NCBI GenBank assembly: GCA_004352715.1
Contig: SCFE01000052.1
Coordinates: forward strand, 193,897 to 257,896
DNA from: Hofstenia miamia
Lineage: Eukaryota > Xenacoelomorpha > Acoela
Direction: 5' to 3'
Length of the DNA stretch: 64,000 nt
Part shown: piece by piece, positions 1 through 11,116 of the stretch
Numbering within the stretch: the first letter of the stretch is position 1
Layout of the letters: each line of letters begins with the position of its first letter
Notes under the pieces: model-generated
Seen by the model: only the letters and a program-made list of their open reading frames with translations
What the model was told of the DNA's origin: nothing
Database searches by the model: none
Program-made: the position numbers and the translations under genes

Positions 1-440
1 AAATTTTGTTTCTAAGAAGCTGGAACATGGGCTCATCTGTTATGAAAACATTTCTGAAAAATCCATCCAGTGATCATGTTTCAATAGTGGCAATTTTTCA
101 CATGTTTTTTACAGATCCCTACCTTTGAAAGTGCTCGGTACACTGTCGATTCTCAGAAAACTTTGTAATGGGGTTCTTGAAACTTTGAGTTCGAATGAGC
201 GGTTGATTTCAATGCGTTTTGTAAAACCAATTTTGACAAACTTTTCAGTTCATTTCCAGTCAATTTAAGAGGTCACCCACTTCCTTTCCTCCTTTTAGCG
301 CGTTTGTTTTAGTAAATTTTTTGAAGTTTCTGTAGAATGTTTTTGGGTTTATACCCGATATCTTGAGCAAAGTTTTGCGGTCTCTAGTTCTAGAACAATA
401 AAGATATTGCAGAACGTTTCTTGCATCTTGGTAAGACATG
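1..440 (-). mobile_element. Decayed Tc1/mariner-like (IS630 superfamily) transposase, 3' part off the window
   Basis: Read on the minus strand from about 440, a 58-codon frame begins MSYQDARNVL and contains a helix-turn-helix-like stretch (LLKISGINPKTFYRNFKKF). After a stop the next frame reads GNELKSLSKLVLQNA. Near the left edge, in another frame, FITDEPMFQLLRNKI matches the first catalytic Asp region of IS630/Tc1-type transposases (pattern TDE-x-MFQ-x-x-x-NK). At least two frameshifts and stops separate these pieces, so it is a dead copy. The order HTH then first DDE motif is what an IS630-type transposase should show. The family assignment rests on pattern recognition only; the rest of the DDE domain would lie left of position 1. 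Confidence 0.5.
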
Positions 441-1413
441 CTTAGTGAAAATTAATAAAGCAATTGTCCATAACTGGTGTGTTTACTGGTACTGTTGTTG
501 TTTGTGTGTGATCGTCTAAATGTGTTCGTCCAGAGAATGACACTTTAATGAGATGAAAATACTTGTGTACTGTCGTTAAAGGGTTTTTGTAGTTGAAAAA
601 ATCTTCTCATTTTTTTACCGGAGCTATATTATTGTAAAAGAATTCTGATGATTTAAGTGTTAAATACCATTATTTATGTTGTACAACTTGAAATGTGTGC
701 ATTCAATTCAAGGCCTACTGTAAACAAGGTCTGGCGATTTGCAGTAGAAATGGCTAAAATGAGTCATTAAAACACCTCACTCAAAGGCCAACATTTGATG
801 TAAGAAGATGTTTTAAGAATTAATTAATAATTTTAAACATCTCTACAATTATTGAAATATTCTGCTTTAAATGATATTGTACAAAAATTGCATTAAAAAA
901 TGGGGCAATTGATATTAGAAAAAAACTTAAAATCAATTATTTGAAGTACTCTTATGCTAAAGATTAAATAGTTTGACAGATAAGAATATATCTCTACTTT
1001 GTGATGAAGCATGTCTAAACGTATTTTGCAATTATTTACTTGTGTAAGGCAAGAATTTTTTGGACTGACCGTTAAGGTAATCATTTACTCCCTAATTGCT
1101 TTAAAGCAAATGCAATGATGGGATAGCTTCAGAAGTGAAGGAAATTTGTTATTTTCATTATATTGAATACCTGAGTGAAATTTTCAAAAGAATTTCTGCT
1201 CTTAACTTTCTTTATTGCGTCACTATTATTTTTAGCAGTGCAAATTGCCAGGCCGTCCTTAACCTTAAACTGCATGAGGATTTTCCTTGATCATATAAAA
1301 AAATTTTTTAAACGCTATGCTCCATCTGAAAGGAGTGCATGTTAGAGGAGACTCTCTTTGATCTCTGACAGTGTAAGGTGAAAGTAGGTCTTCATACATT
1401 CCAATAAACATAC
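441..1413. other. Non-coding stretch, probable intron of the protease gene
   Basis: A+T-rich sequence between the transposase relic and the last visible protease exon. I see no convincing exon, repeat boundary or RNA gene. The open frame continuing past the proposed donor at 1413 (down to about 1265) shows no family similarity and is treated as intron read-through. Confidence 0.4.
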
Positions 1414-1674
1414 GTAGAAGTCCATTCCTTTGTCTTATTGCTGGAAATTCATCAGTTAGATGATTCTCTTCCAACTTGAATGACATTCCTTTGCGATTGT
1501 GTGAATTAATGTACCGCATGTTTGTACGATATGTGATGCTTCTCACAGTGAAATCTTTCAAGTCTTTGATATCTTTGCCATAGTGGTTTATGAAGTTTAG
1601 GTAATCATCTGTATAACCCAAAGGTACTCCATGCCAAAGGAATTCACGGAATGGGTTCAGCCGTAGCATCCCAC
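1414..1674 (-). CDS. Protease exon 5: I29-like propeptide inhibitor segment
   Basis: Acceptor TTTTAG at 1675-1676; the best donor is a strong GTATGT at 1413-1408 (phase 1). It encodes GGMLRLNPFREFLWHG, then INHYGKDIKDLKDFTVRSIT and RTNMRYINSHNRKGMSFKLE, ending ENHLTDEFPAIRQRNGLL. The alternation resembles the ERFNIN-like helix of I29 domains. The usual family sequence after NHLAD differs here, so the 3' end of this exon is the least certain point of the model. Confidence 0.7.
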
Positions 1675-4600
1675 CTAAAATTATTGAATTTAGTTACATT
1701 ATATAACCCAGTTTCATTATTGTTTCTAATGAATATATATGAACTTAAGTCCGACTCTTTGTTATATTACAGATTAATACTAAAAAATGCATTCATTTTC
1801 ATGAAACATTTATTAATCGCAAGTTAGAAGGTTACTAAGTAATCACATTTATGAACATTTACATAAGTATAATCTATAATCTAGCACTTACCATGACTTG
1901 CGGAAACAAAAAGATTAACAAAGTAAATGCTACAATTGCTTGTTCAAAGCATTAGATTAGAAATTCTTACTGCTTATTATTCTTGAACAATTACCTTTCA
2001 CAAGTTAAAACAGAAGCACAAAATTTAACCTTTATGAAAAATCTTCAATTTGTGTTGAAATAAAGTCATGTTTCACAAGAAAGGCAATTAACTTTAGACA
2101 TATAATGTCAGTGCCTTGATACTACTACTCTTAGAGCTCAAACAACTATTGGAACTACTTCAATTTTCTTCAGCTTTCACAATCTCTATATTTCTTCTGC
2201 ATCTATGTCAAACTTATCTTTCTACATTTCTGTCTTTTGCTGCTGCTATGTCTACCAACCTTTCTGTCCACATGTTTCTCCACCAATTTGCTCTAAATCA
2301 TTGGGCCTGTACTGACAAAATCAGTGCTTCTGTTTCATTTTTAATCTTGCCTTACTTAATCACTTTTTTCTTTGCTTCTCTAACATTCTTCATACCAGGT
2401 TGGAAATGGGTCGGGACGGGTTGGGTCAGCTTCGAGTCGGGTGGAAGGCTATTTCTTTAAATAAGTTCATTCATAACAAAGTATCGAATTATCCCACAAC
2501 CTATTAGCTAGTAATGTGCGTTTTTGTTTGCTTGGTGAAATATTGTCGTTTTCAAACCGAATATTCATTGAGCCTAATCTAAGCTGACTTGAACACCAGC
2601 TTTTGCTCCATAAAACGACATAATTTTCAGATTTCAGTATTTTTTTTGTCAAAATTTTGTCATGATAAGAAATCAAAATCTGCTTGGAGTTTCATAAATG
2701 ATCAGGTGCCGATCTGGAGACATTCGATTCTTACTATTATATTATGTTCTACCATTTTATTAAATTCATTTTGTTAGTTTTAGTTTTTGGATTAGTCTTA
2801 GGTACATCAAATATTTTTGAAATGGGTAATTACTTCTACATGCCCAAGTGAGCAAGTCGGGTCAAATCTAGGGAGACGAGTCTGGTCGAGCCTACATATC
2901 ATTTGAGTCGAGTCCAAGAAATTTGATTCTTTCAAGGCCTGTTCCAAACATTAACTTTTGCCTGTACATTTGTAGTCTCTTTCCTATAAACGAATTAGTT
3001 ATCCTTTATTTTCGTCATCCTCTACTTTCATCTGCTAAATTTTCTAATACCAACTAGTAGTCCTCAACTGGATTGCTTATATACATATTTATGTCCTAAT
3101 GACTTTGCTTTTAATGATCCTCAAACTTAAGGGTCATTTCCTTTCCCACGGCCATCCCTTTACGTCGTTATTTAGGCTGAGTGCTATTTACTTAATTATT
3201 ATGATTATTACATAAGTGACGCTGAATGCCAACCTCCTTGAAACTTAAGTCGACGGGATTTCGCAGATTAACTTACACATTTAATAAAGTGTGTTACAAT
3301 TTTGAATGTTCGTTAAAATGATTAGACTCAAGATTTCTCTTAGCTTAAACATGTTACAGGCATGAAAACATGAGTTATGTAGCTTCAAATTTTTGAATCA
3401 TTAATCAGTATATTGGCACTGAATTAAATATTTTAACTACTATTGAGGCGCTGAAAATTTAAAAGCACTTTTATAATGGTGTTGAACAGTTTCGGATATG
3501 GATGGACCAACCTGTGTGGTATAAAATGATTAGTTAAACAATATATATAAGTGTCAGTGCGATGAATGAACTTGATCAAGTTATGTAATAAAATTCGCAT
3601 TTATTTGTGGTCCTACTTTTTATATATTATTTAAATTTCAATGAAAGAAGATTATTTTGTTTAATACATTACACAAACTGTTGCACTAAAAGAAATGGTC
3701 AACATTTTAACATTTCAAAAAATCAAATTGCAATGAAAATTTTGTCCCCTTATCATAGCACTATATTCATAATGCTGAACAACAAAGTAATATTTTCAAC
3801 AAACCTTGCAACGTTTTTGCATTTTAATAAGAACTATGCATTAAACGGAGCTATAATAGTTTATGTATTTGCGCTTAGCGCTGCTATGAGAGCAAAAATT
3901 GATATTCAGAAGGCTCAAATTATTATCAGTTGAATTCGACACTGTTTTTTGTAAAAGATCTAAGATGTAATTGGTTTTTAATGTAAACTGTAAAGTTGAT
4001 TTATATCGTGATTATAAAAAGTACTGTACCTGGAGGTGTTGGAAAGTTCTTGCATGTGTATGACTTCTGAACTTCAAAGTTTGCATCAGATACGTTTGTA
4101 TCAAATGAATCAAAATTGAACTTATAGTGATCATAATGACTGCCGATGATAAAATCATATCCCAAGAGGTCCAATCTATAAGGAATGTTGTTTCCATTCC
4201 CTAAAATACGATGGTTGAAAAATTCTATTACATGAAGTATCGAAGGAGTTTAAATTTCTGTATTAATATTAGTTTAAATTGAATCCTGGCTAGTAATGTT
4301 TAAGTAAAATTCCATCTGAAAGGTTCACTATTTCCATCTTCCTTATGACCCTTATCAGGGCTGGAATTGGGTTAATCAATCCCACATTGAGCTCACCGAC
4401 ATTGTTCGGTCAGAATCGGGTGATAATAGCAGCATTTTGAACATATATTGGGTTCTTTCGACTCAAGAATAATTAAAAGTAGTAAATTCAATTTATTTTT
4501 ATTCCTTTACACTGAAATTCGGACTAAAAAACAAATACATAAGTAGTAAGAACTATGAAGTCTTTTTTTAATATTTATTTCTTTTAAATAAGTATGAGAT

Positions 4601-7600
4601 TATAGATAAGTATTTCCAGTCTTGATTATTGTTATTGAGCGCGGATTGCAAAGTTATTGCAACTCATTGACAAGTATTCATAGTGGGGTATTTGCATAAG
4701 TCTGATTTCCTTATATGTTAAGATGACTAACACTTTAAGCATATTTTAAGAAATTCATATTTATTACCATCAGTGTAGTAATAGAACTTATAGTAATTCT
4801 CCCGTTGTCCCATTTTCTGCATAGAATAGTAGTATTGCATTTCTTTATTATCGATATTGACACTTCCTTTATGCGTGAATTTTGAAAGATCCGGAATAAA
4901 TGATGTTAATTCAGCTGGTAACTCTTCACTTCCCTCTACTTTAAGACAAACCTAAAATGAATGTGATGATGAATATTATTTAGAAGGTTTTTTTGTTTTT
5001 TGATTCAAAGCTAAATTTGAAAATAATTCTTTTAACACTAGAAAGTCTGAGCGGTTAAATTTGACCACGTTGCACATTTTAAATGCATTTATAATGTCTC
5101 ATGTAATGAAAATTTAAATACAAAAACAGTTTATTTTGTTCTTTTGACACTTTCCTTTCATTTGCTTTGTTTTCGTTAGTTTTACTTAAATGCATCAAAT
5201 CTGACAACGGCATGAACTTAAAATATAGAATCGTTGGACTTTCTAGTGTTAAGGTGTTTGAATTTAAATTACTCTTAATAGCTAAATGACGATACATTTT
5301 ATTAATTTGATGCCAAATTCATTATAGTTATTTTAAAATTAGGGTAGTTCTTATGCTTCAATGCAATTTTGTTTAACTTTCTTTAAAAAAACTACAGTTT
5401 TGCTTAACCGAATAAAATATTTCTAAAACTTTAATTATATATCTGAATTAGCCAAAAAATATAAATTTTTTGTTCTATAGAACATTTCGTAGAAGATTTT
5501 GTTCATTATATATATATATATATATATATTTATATTTCTTTTTGTTTATCTTCTTTATTATTTTTGATATAAAAATATTATCTATTGCTATCTTGATGAA
5601 AATATTCGAGTATCCATTCTTACGAAAATTTCTGATATTATATCAAATGCCTTGCTTACTTCTTGGTATGTTGAACATATTCTATACGCTCTTTGAAGGA
5701 TGTTAAGAATTGTTAAAAACTATGACAATATAAGTTAGGTGGCATATATAAATTTATGTTAGCTGGCTTTTGATGCCATGATCTTGGCATGCAAGCATCT
5801 AAGAAATCCAGTTGATTACTATCTTCTTCTTTAGAAAAATTTTTATGATTTGTACTGATCATTTAAATAATTGAGAAATTAGTTAATGTTATCATTTCCC
5901 TGAAATAAATTGAAACAATTATTAACTGGAACTTGCTCTTGTTATATTCCGAAGAAATGCAATGCTTGTGATACGTTTGATTTCATCAGAAAACTTGAAT
6001 ATGTTGATAAGAATATAAATTTCTATGAAACTATGGTGTATCATTGTTCAAAAATATCACATATCGTAAATATTTTACCAACAGAAAAAATTGAAATTAA
6101 AGGAAAAATAATTGATCATCAAACGATTGAAGAACTAATTTAATTATCATGCTTTAACACGGGTTTCACAACTATACAAACAAATTAATGGTGTTGCTAT
6201 GAGATCACCATTAGGATTTCTCATGGCAGCATTTGTAATAGACATGATGGAAAGCAAATTTTCCGACAAAATAGGAGTTAAGCAACAACTTAGGCTTTGT
6301 AGATTACATATTGGTATTGACAATTATTACTAGTTTTAATTATCGATTAGTTTAGTTTGTGTTGATAATCTCTAATATACAATAAAGTACTCATCTAATG
6401 TATATTGTGTTTTTATATTATAATAATTATAATATTGTAATAAAAATGAAATTCTAAACAATGTTTTTTGTGATACCGCCTATTATAATAACAAGGTTTA
6501 CTTTATCACTCAATTTCATTTCAAAATATTTTGGACAATTATTTCTTAATCTGTAGAGCAAATGAGAATAATTTCAGCATTTGTAAATATTTAATTTACA
6601 AAATACAAAAAACATTCAAGAATAGACAAGTTTATCATTAAGTGTAAAGTACACGGTTTTGAGTATGCATTTCTCGATATTTGTTTAAACAAATTGCTTT
6701 AGATGTAAAATGATTATTTAATAACTTGAGTGATAAAATGTATTGCTTACTACTTACTAACTCGAATAAACCCGATCCGATTTCGGGTTTCGAGTTGGGT
6801 CGGGCTCGGACATAAATAATAGATTAATTTATCAAAAATTACTGATATTAATAACCACTAGATTTGAGAAAGCCCCACGATATTAAGTAATTCAAATTAA
6901 TGGCTACATTTACCTTCTCAGAAAATCACTGATTTTAATCAGTATTTTATTTGTATTAGATTCATTCCGATAAAGACTGCAAATCAATAATCTACGTTTC
7001 GGGTAGTAAATTTTCTAAGCGGGCTGGGTTAGGGTAGTGAATGTTATTATCGAAATTAGATCCATGCCCATGCCATGTTCATATGCTTAAGCTCCCTCGA
7101 TTTCTTCATCTTCATGTTAATGCATATAATACAAAGCGTTTTTTATTTANNNNNNNNNNNNNNNNNNNNNTCATATGTGAAAAAAGCAGTCAAATTATAT
7201 CAGAAGAATTTACAATCATTTTTCATTAGACTATCTACAANGTTTCGGGTAGTAAATTTTCTAAGCGGGCTGGGTTAGGGTAGTGAATATTCTGATCGAA
7301 TTTAGATCCATGCTATGCTCATGTTCATAAGCTCCCTCTCTATTGATTGCTTCATATTAATGCATATAATACAAAGCGTTTTTTAATTAAGTTTAAGAAC
7401 GCTTTGATATAATATAATCTTTCCTTTTTATGAGAATTCATTGTATAAGAATCACAACGCTCAAAATGCTCAAAATTTGAGAATTATTTAAAAATCAACC
7501 TGGAGTTTAAAATACTATTCCAGAGACTTCTGAAATTCTAATATCCTGAGATAGTAAAAATATATTTTCTCATCGTGCAATGAAAATCTTAAATAACTAG

Positions 7601-10600
7601 GCCATTATTTTTTCATAATTTCTTTTATGCGTCAACACCAAGCTATTAACGAAACTAAGAACTTCTATATTGATTAATTCGTTACCAAGTACTTCATATC
7701 TACAGCTGAAATCAGTTGACCACTTGGTTGCAAAATTGAATCATTACACAAAGTTTAAGTTTCAAACATGACGGATATTTAAGCTCATTGTTGAAAAATG
7801 CAGAATGTCTCATTTTGATGACAAATAAAAAACACAATACACAAAGCTTGGATTTCAAACAGGATGGATCATTGAACTTATTTTTGAATAATGTTGAAAG
7901 ACGATTTTATTTTTTTTATTATTAAGTTTTTTATATTTTTGTTGTTAGCCCAACTTGTACTTAGTTTGTGCAAATTAAATGTTTAAATGTTTAAATGCAG
8001 AATTATGTAAGAATATTTTAGGCTCAAAATGACTGAATTACTTATAAATATTTATGCTTGGCTCGATTTATCTAATTCTTATAAAAAAGAATGCATTTCC
8101 TTTATGATATTGGCGAGTTTTACCTTGTTTTTAAAATTATTACGTAATAGCGGAAAATTACTGGGTGCTTATTTGCCAAATTGAACGAATAAAGTCCCTT
8201 CAAAGTTTACAAATAAATCAAAGCTCTGCGATACTGAGCAAATTGACCTTTTCCATTATTCAAATTTTTGTCGCTAGAGGGGCTGCAGAGAAAACAAAAT
8301 AGATGTAAATACTGGTATTTGAAAATTCGTACATCGCTACACGGTAGGGCATTAATAGCTGCTAAATTTAAATTTTATGGTCAACATTTTATATTGCATA
8401 TTTGTCAGTGGGTGGGACGTTTTCGTAATTGAGACTGGCTTATGTTAATTTCAGCTAATTAATGCAAAATGCAGAAATATACAGTATTTCCTAAGTTAAA
8501 TTTCTAAAGTTCAGTGTTTTTTAATCTATATTCCAAATTTTACGCTTCAATCATTTTTATTCAGAAAAAATATATTAGTCTTAGAAAAAACATTTGCTTC
8601 TTCAAGTGCCTCAAACAATCTTTTATGGATTATATTAGATTAGAGTTTTAATTATGATTCATAATTATATTTTTAAAATCTACAAAGCTTTTTAAAAGAG
8701 AAGTATTATACTATTTGTATATCATACCTTTTCAAATACTTCATATGCTATTAGAAACCCATGCCCATAGCCATCTCCACTCCCATTAGAACCATAGACT
8801 ATGCTTTGCGTTTGTCCATTATAGTAGTCAATGCGCATCCTGTTGTTAGCTTCATCGTACCTAGAATGGATAATAAGAAACTAATATAAGAATCTTAAGT
8901 ACTTATTCGAAATGAAAACATTGTGAAGGCAAAATTTACATTATTTTTTTAATTACCTATACAATATACACAGTTTTATACTACATTTTTAGTTAAGAAC
9001 TCGTTTCAAAGGAATTGCGAATCCAAAAATGGCGAAAACGCATCATCACAATATCTGGACATTAACAGTAATTTGTTAAACACTACTTATATTTTTACTC
9101 AGTGGTGTAGTGTCCACAAATTCGATTAGCTGGTATTGCACGAAGTTTTACTAAGCTCTCATCAAAGCAACTTCTTAAAACAATGGAATTTTTAAGCGTG
9201 AATGTTTCAATAAAAAATTATCGGTATTAGCACTAAGATTAGCACTCTGCACTAATCACCTTTGTAAAATTTCAAAATTTGATTCGAATATTCAAAGTAG
9301 TTTTTTTAAAGTAACGGTAGAAAAATACCCACTTAAATATGCATCAATTTGTCATAATAGTTTGTAATATAATGACATTATGAATTTAAAAAAAAAGATT
9401 TCTAAAATTTTGATAAAAATTGTAATAAACCTACCTGTAGACTACACCACTGAATCAACTTAATCACTTATTTCATTTGCATGCAAACAGGGAAAAATAT
9501 ATATGCTACATTATTATTATTTGGTAAACATACTTAGATAAATATTTTACAATCAATAAATTTCAAAAATCAGTATATTACAATGAGTGAAATTAATTTT
9601 AAAATTATGGTCTAACTTCAAAATACTCTAAAAATGGTGTATTCTATAATTTAGTTTGTATTTGACAGAAAAATGTAAATGCAGGATGACTAATACTATT
9701 GTATGTTTTAATCTCGTTGAATTAATTAATTCAGTTAGCTGTTGTAATATCAGTAATGAAATTTTAAAATGAGGAACACGACCTGTAATTCATTCACATC
9801 GCACTATTTAATTCTCTTGAATTTATATTCTGAACTATTAATTGTTATCAAACATACTGTGTTTTCAGCCTAAAATTCCTACTGTTAGATAATTTACTTC
9901 AAAAGAACCATGCCGAAGACAAGGGATGATAAAACTGTTGAATTGTATCTATTTTTTGACTAATGATAAAGTGTACCTGGTACTCAATAAACTCACTATT
10001 AGCTAATTCCAATTATTGCAAATTATAGCACATATATTTTTTAAACTGTTAAATTTTTGCACCTCTGCATGCAGAGTGGTACATAGGGCGAAAATTTAGA
10101 AACTTTTAATAGGCCTATAATCTGCACACTGAAATTATATTTTTCATCACATTGCTTATACATTGCATAGTATTCACTCCATTTGGCTTGATTTGCATAA
10201 ACTGTTGCATAATTATATGTGTATTTTAAATGTTAGCCTCTCCAATACCTCGACGCAAGCCCGACCATGCTCTGTCCTGCCTGCTCCGCATTCAATGTCT
10301 CAATCTATTGAAGATTTATTGTAATCTCTAACTTAAATACAGTTTGATCAGATGCATAAGGACAAGAGACGAGGTATATGCCTGTTGGTTGCCACAACTC
10401 TATAAGCATAATAAAACAAGAAAAACATTGTGAGTAGTTAGCATGTTCAAATCCAAAAAATCTAACTTATAAACTATTTTACATAGTTAATGTATCGCAA
10501 ATTTCTCTAAGGGTGACCGGCATGGCACATGCATTATATATGTTATTCAAGATTAGAAGCGATAAAAATTTGATGAGATTAACAAGGGTGATGAAATCAA

Positions 10601-11093
10601 GATAAATGTTGCTGCCTCACTAATGGCTGCTTAGATTCAGTATTTGGAAACAAGATTACAAAGTATAAACTAATAAATTGACGTTACCAACAATTAGCTT
10701 AACCTTTTGTGTAAAAAAATTTATAGTCCAGTGAGATTTTTAAAGTAGTACATTTTCCAAAGGTTTTCTTAAGAAAGCAAAACTATTTCATAACTATTGT
10801 CTTCATTTAATATAAATATGTTTGGTTTTTAGGCTCGATGCATATTGTGAAGGCCGGTACATGTCTTAGAACTGAGCAAACAGATACACTAGTTATGGAT
10901 ATAACTTCATCTATAAATTTGATATATATAAGATTTTACATTAAGAAGAAGCATACCAGATTTCAAATGGTTCTTTTAATTCTGCATATGGTAGTTCGAG
11001 TGTTCCTTTTGCATGGTAAGTGCTAGGAAAATCAACGGCTCCAGATACTTGTAGAATGAGGATACTAAAGAGTATCCCGACAGTTTGATTCAT
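1414..11093 (-). CDS. Secreted papain-family cysteine protease, 26/29-kDa protease / CfaD-like (5' exons only)
   Basis: Join of minus-strand exons 11093-10957, 8860-8728, 4951-4768, 4200-4030 and 1674-1414, giving about 295 residues; phases are continuous across all four introns. The first ~19 residues (MNQTVGILFSILILQVSGA) are a signal peptide. They are followed by FPSTYHAKGTLELPYAEFK and, across exon 2, YDEANNRMRIDYYNG. This is the hallmark N-terminal pro-region of the insect 26/29-kDa protease and Dictyostelium CfaD-like family (typical: LPYAEI..PF..WYD...NRSRIDYYGG). Exon 5 carries an I29-like segment (YINSHNRKGMSFKLEENHLTD). The Cys/His/Asn protease domain is not in the window; it should lie to the left. 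Family members are lysosomal or digestive endopeptidases. Identity of the pro-region is clear; activity cannot be judged here. Confidence 0.8.
1675..2115. other. Intron sequence, nothing recognised
   Basis: Part of the protease intron between exons 4 and 5. A+T-rich; no exon or element boundary is visible before the LINE remnant that starts about 2116. Confidence 0.4.
2116..2395 (-). mobile_element. Degenerate LINE 3' coding remnant
   Basis: On the minus strand the broken frames read VDIAAAKDRNVE and, downstream, KLKKIEVVPIVV followed by ALRVVV. This resembles the C-terminal tail common in several animal LINE ORF2 proteins (pattern DIAVP.D..V..KE.EK..KYQDL..EI.R.WK.K..VVP.V.GALG). Several stops interrupt it. 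A related remnant in opposite orientation lies at about 30110-30370. The plus-strand frame over this region is only the complement. Confidence 0.5.
2396..2941. mobile_element. hAT-type non-autonomous element, copy 1 of a family
   Basis: Left end CAGGTTGGAAATGGGTCGGG; right end (reverse complement) CAGGCCTTGAAAGAATC. Subterminal GGGTCGGGT-like repeats occur at both ends and no coding frame is present. The interior matches the element at 52856-53473 (for example TTTTTGTTTGCTTGGTGA and GTCTTAGGTACATCAAAT). The flanking octamers (CTTCATAC and TTCCAAAC) share only 5 of 8 bases, so the insertion looks old or its ends are slightly misplaced. Confidence 0.55.
2942..4029. other. Intron sequence between protease exons 4 and 5
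   Basis: A+T-rich. The longest open frame (3607-3933, plus) starts with GTG, has biased Ile/Asn/Lys composition and no recognisable motif; I do not regard it as a gene. Confidence 0.35.
4030..4200 (-). CDS. Protease exon 4: YDFIIGSHYDHY segment
   Basis: Acceptor TTTTAG, donor GTACAG, 171 bases, phase 1 to 1. It encodes GNGNNIPYRLDLLGYDFIIG then SHYDHYKFNFDSF, matching the family's 'P.R....G.N...GSH.D.Y..DY' segment, and ends near a conserved Cys (SYTCKNFPTPPG). Confidence 0.82.
4201..4767. other. Intron with a possible transposon end at 4355-4430
   Basis: CAGGGCTGGAATTGGGTTAA at about 4357, followed by short GC-rich inverted pieces (CACCGAC, GTTCGGTC), resembles a hAT-like end with subterminal repeats. 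I could not find its partner end. Confidence 0.25.
4768..4951 (-). CDS. Protease exon 3: middle of the pro-region
   Basis: Acceptor TTTTAG, donor GTAATA, 184 bases, phase 0 to 1. It encodes VCLKVEGSEELPAELTSFIP and ends KFYYTDG. The LP..L..F.PD pattern is the family's 'LP..F.PDL' segment that follows a conserved Cys. Confidence 0.8.
5505..5530. repeat. (AT)n microsatellite in protease intron 2
   Basis: About 13 TA dinucleotides. The Tyr/Ile-rich open frame that runs through it (5470-5706) is an artefact of the repeat. Confidence 0.8.
5890..6320 (+). mobile_element. Penelope-like (PLE) reverse-transcriptase fragment, decayed
   Basis: Plus-strand frames read CNACDTFDFIRKLEYVDKN and ILPTEKIEIKG (5910-6143). 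After a frameshift comes QINGVAMRSPLGFLMAAFV (about 6180-6240). The last stretch matches the palm motif of Penelope-like RTs and their relatives (canonical QIDGVAMGSPLGP.LAN), with G-to-R and P-to-F changes. The frameshift and following stops mark it as a pseudogene fragment. No GIY-YIG endonuclease or terminal structure was seen. Confidence 0.5.
6996..7389. repeat. Direct duplication of ~150 bases flanking a gap and a lone N
   Basis: 6996-7149 and 7242-7389 both begin GTTTCGGGTAGTAAATTTTC and end AATACAAAGCGTTTTTTA; they are about 90% alike. Between them lie a 21-base gap (7150-7170) and a single N at 7241. This pattern fits two overlapping contigs or alleles placed in series. The GC-rich motif GCGGGCTGGGTTAGGG inside each copy, and CCCGATCCGATTTCGGGT at about 6770, look like hAT subterminal repeats. 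Confidence 0.6.
7390..8160. other. Intron sequence with a small local duplication
   Basis: Protease intron 2. Two related stretches near 7740-7800 and 7840-7900 share ACACAAAG-TT-GTTTCAAACA-GA-GGAT, an old tandem duplication of ~100 bases. No coding signal. Confidence 0.35.
8185..8400. repeat. Dispersed repeat, copy 1 (second copy at 29530-29760)
   Basis: Begins AACGAATAAAGTCCCT, contains TCGCTAGAGG, then CAAAATAGATGTAAATA and CGGTAGGGCATTAATA. The copy at 29530-29760 has the same blocks in the same order and orientation. No coding capacity; class unknown. Confidence 0.5.
8728..8860 (-). CDS. Protease exon 2: NRMRIDYYNG pro-region motif
   Basis: Acceptor CTAG before 8860, donor GTATGA after 8728, 133 bases, phase 2 to 0. 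It encodes (W)YDEANNRMRIDYYNGQTQ, the most conserved part of the family's N-terminal domain, then a Gly-rich loop SNGSGDGYGHGF and AYEVFEK. Confidence 0.82.
8861..10956. other. Intron 1 of the protease gene
   Basis: A+T-rich with no recognisable exon or element ends. A slightly GC-richer patch at 10245-10310 has no identifiable structure. Confidence 0.4.
10957..11093 (-). CDS. Protease exon 1: start codon and signal peptide
   Basis: ATG at 11093-11091. It encodes MNQTVGILFSILILQVSG, a short N-region and hydrophobic core ending in small residues, then the mature pro-region start AVDFPSTYHAKGTLELPYAE. The donor is GTATGC at 10956-10951. The exon ends in phase 2, and the split Trp codon is completed by exon 2. 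Confidence 0.82.
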
Positions 11094-11095
11094 TG

Positions 11096-11116
11096 CTTTA
11101 TCAGAGATAAGATAAG
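11096..11116 (-). promoter_or_regulatory. Cluster of three GATA-type motifs just upstream of the protease start
   Basis: TTATC at 11098-11102 and GATAA at 11105-11109 and 11111-11115 lie within 25 bases of the protease ATG (11093). GATA factors commonly drive gut protease genes in animals, so the cluster is suggestive. In A+T-rich DNA such pentamers also arise by chance, and the transcription start is unknown. Confidence 0.25.

Noticed and set aside
2116-2460. 114-codon plus-strand frame with hydrophobic Leu/Phe runs (membrane-protein-like)
   Set aside because: It is the complement of a purine-rich LINE remnant and runs into a hAT element; the plus-strand frame is spurious.
5470-5706. Hydrophobic 78-codon frame that could look like a small membrane protein
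   Set aside because: Driven by an AT microsatellite and A+T-rich intron sequence.
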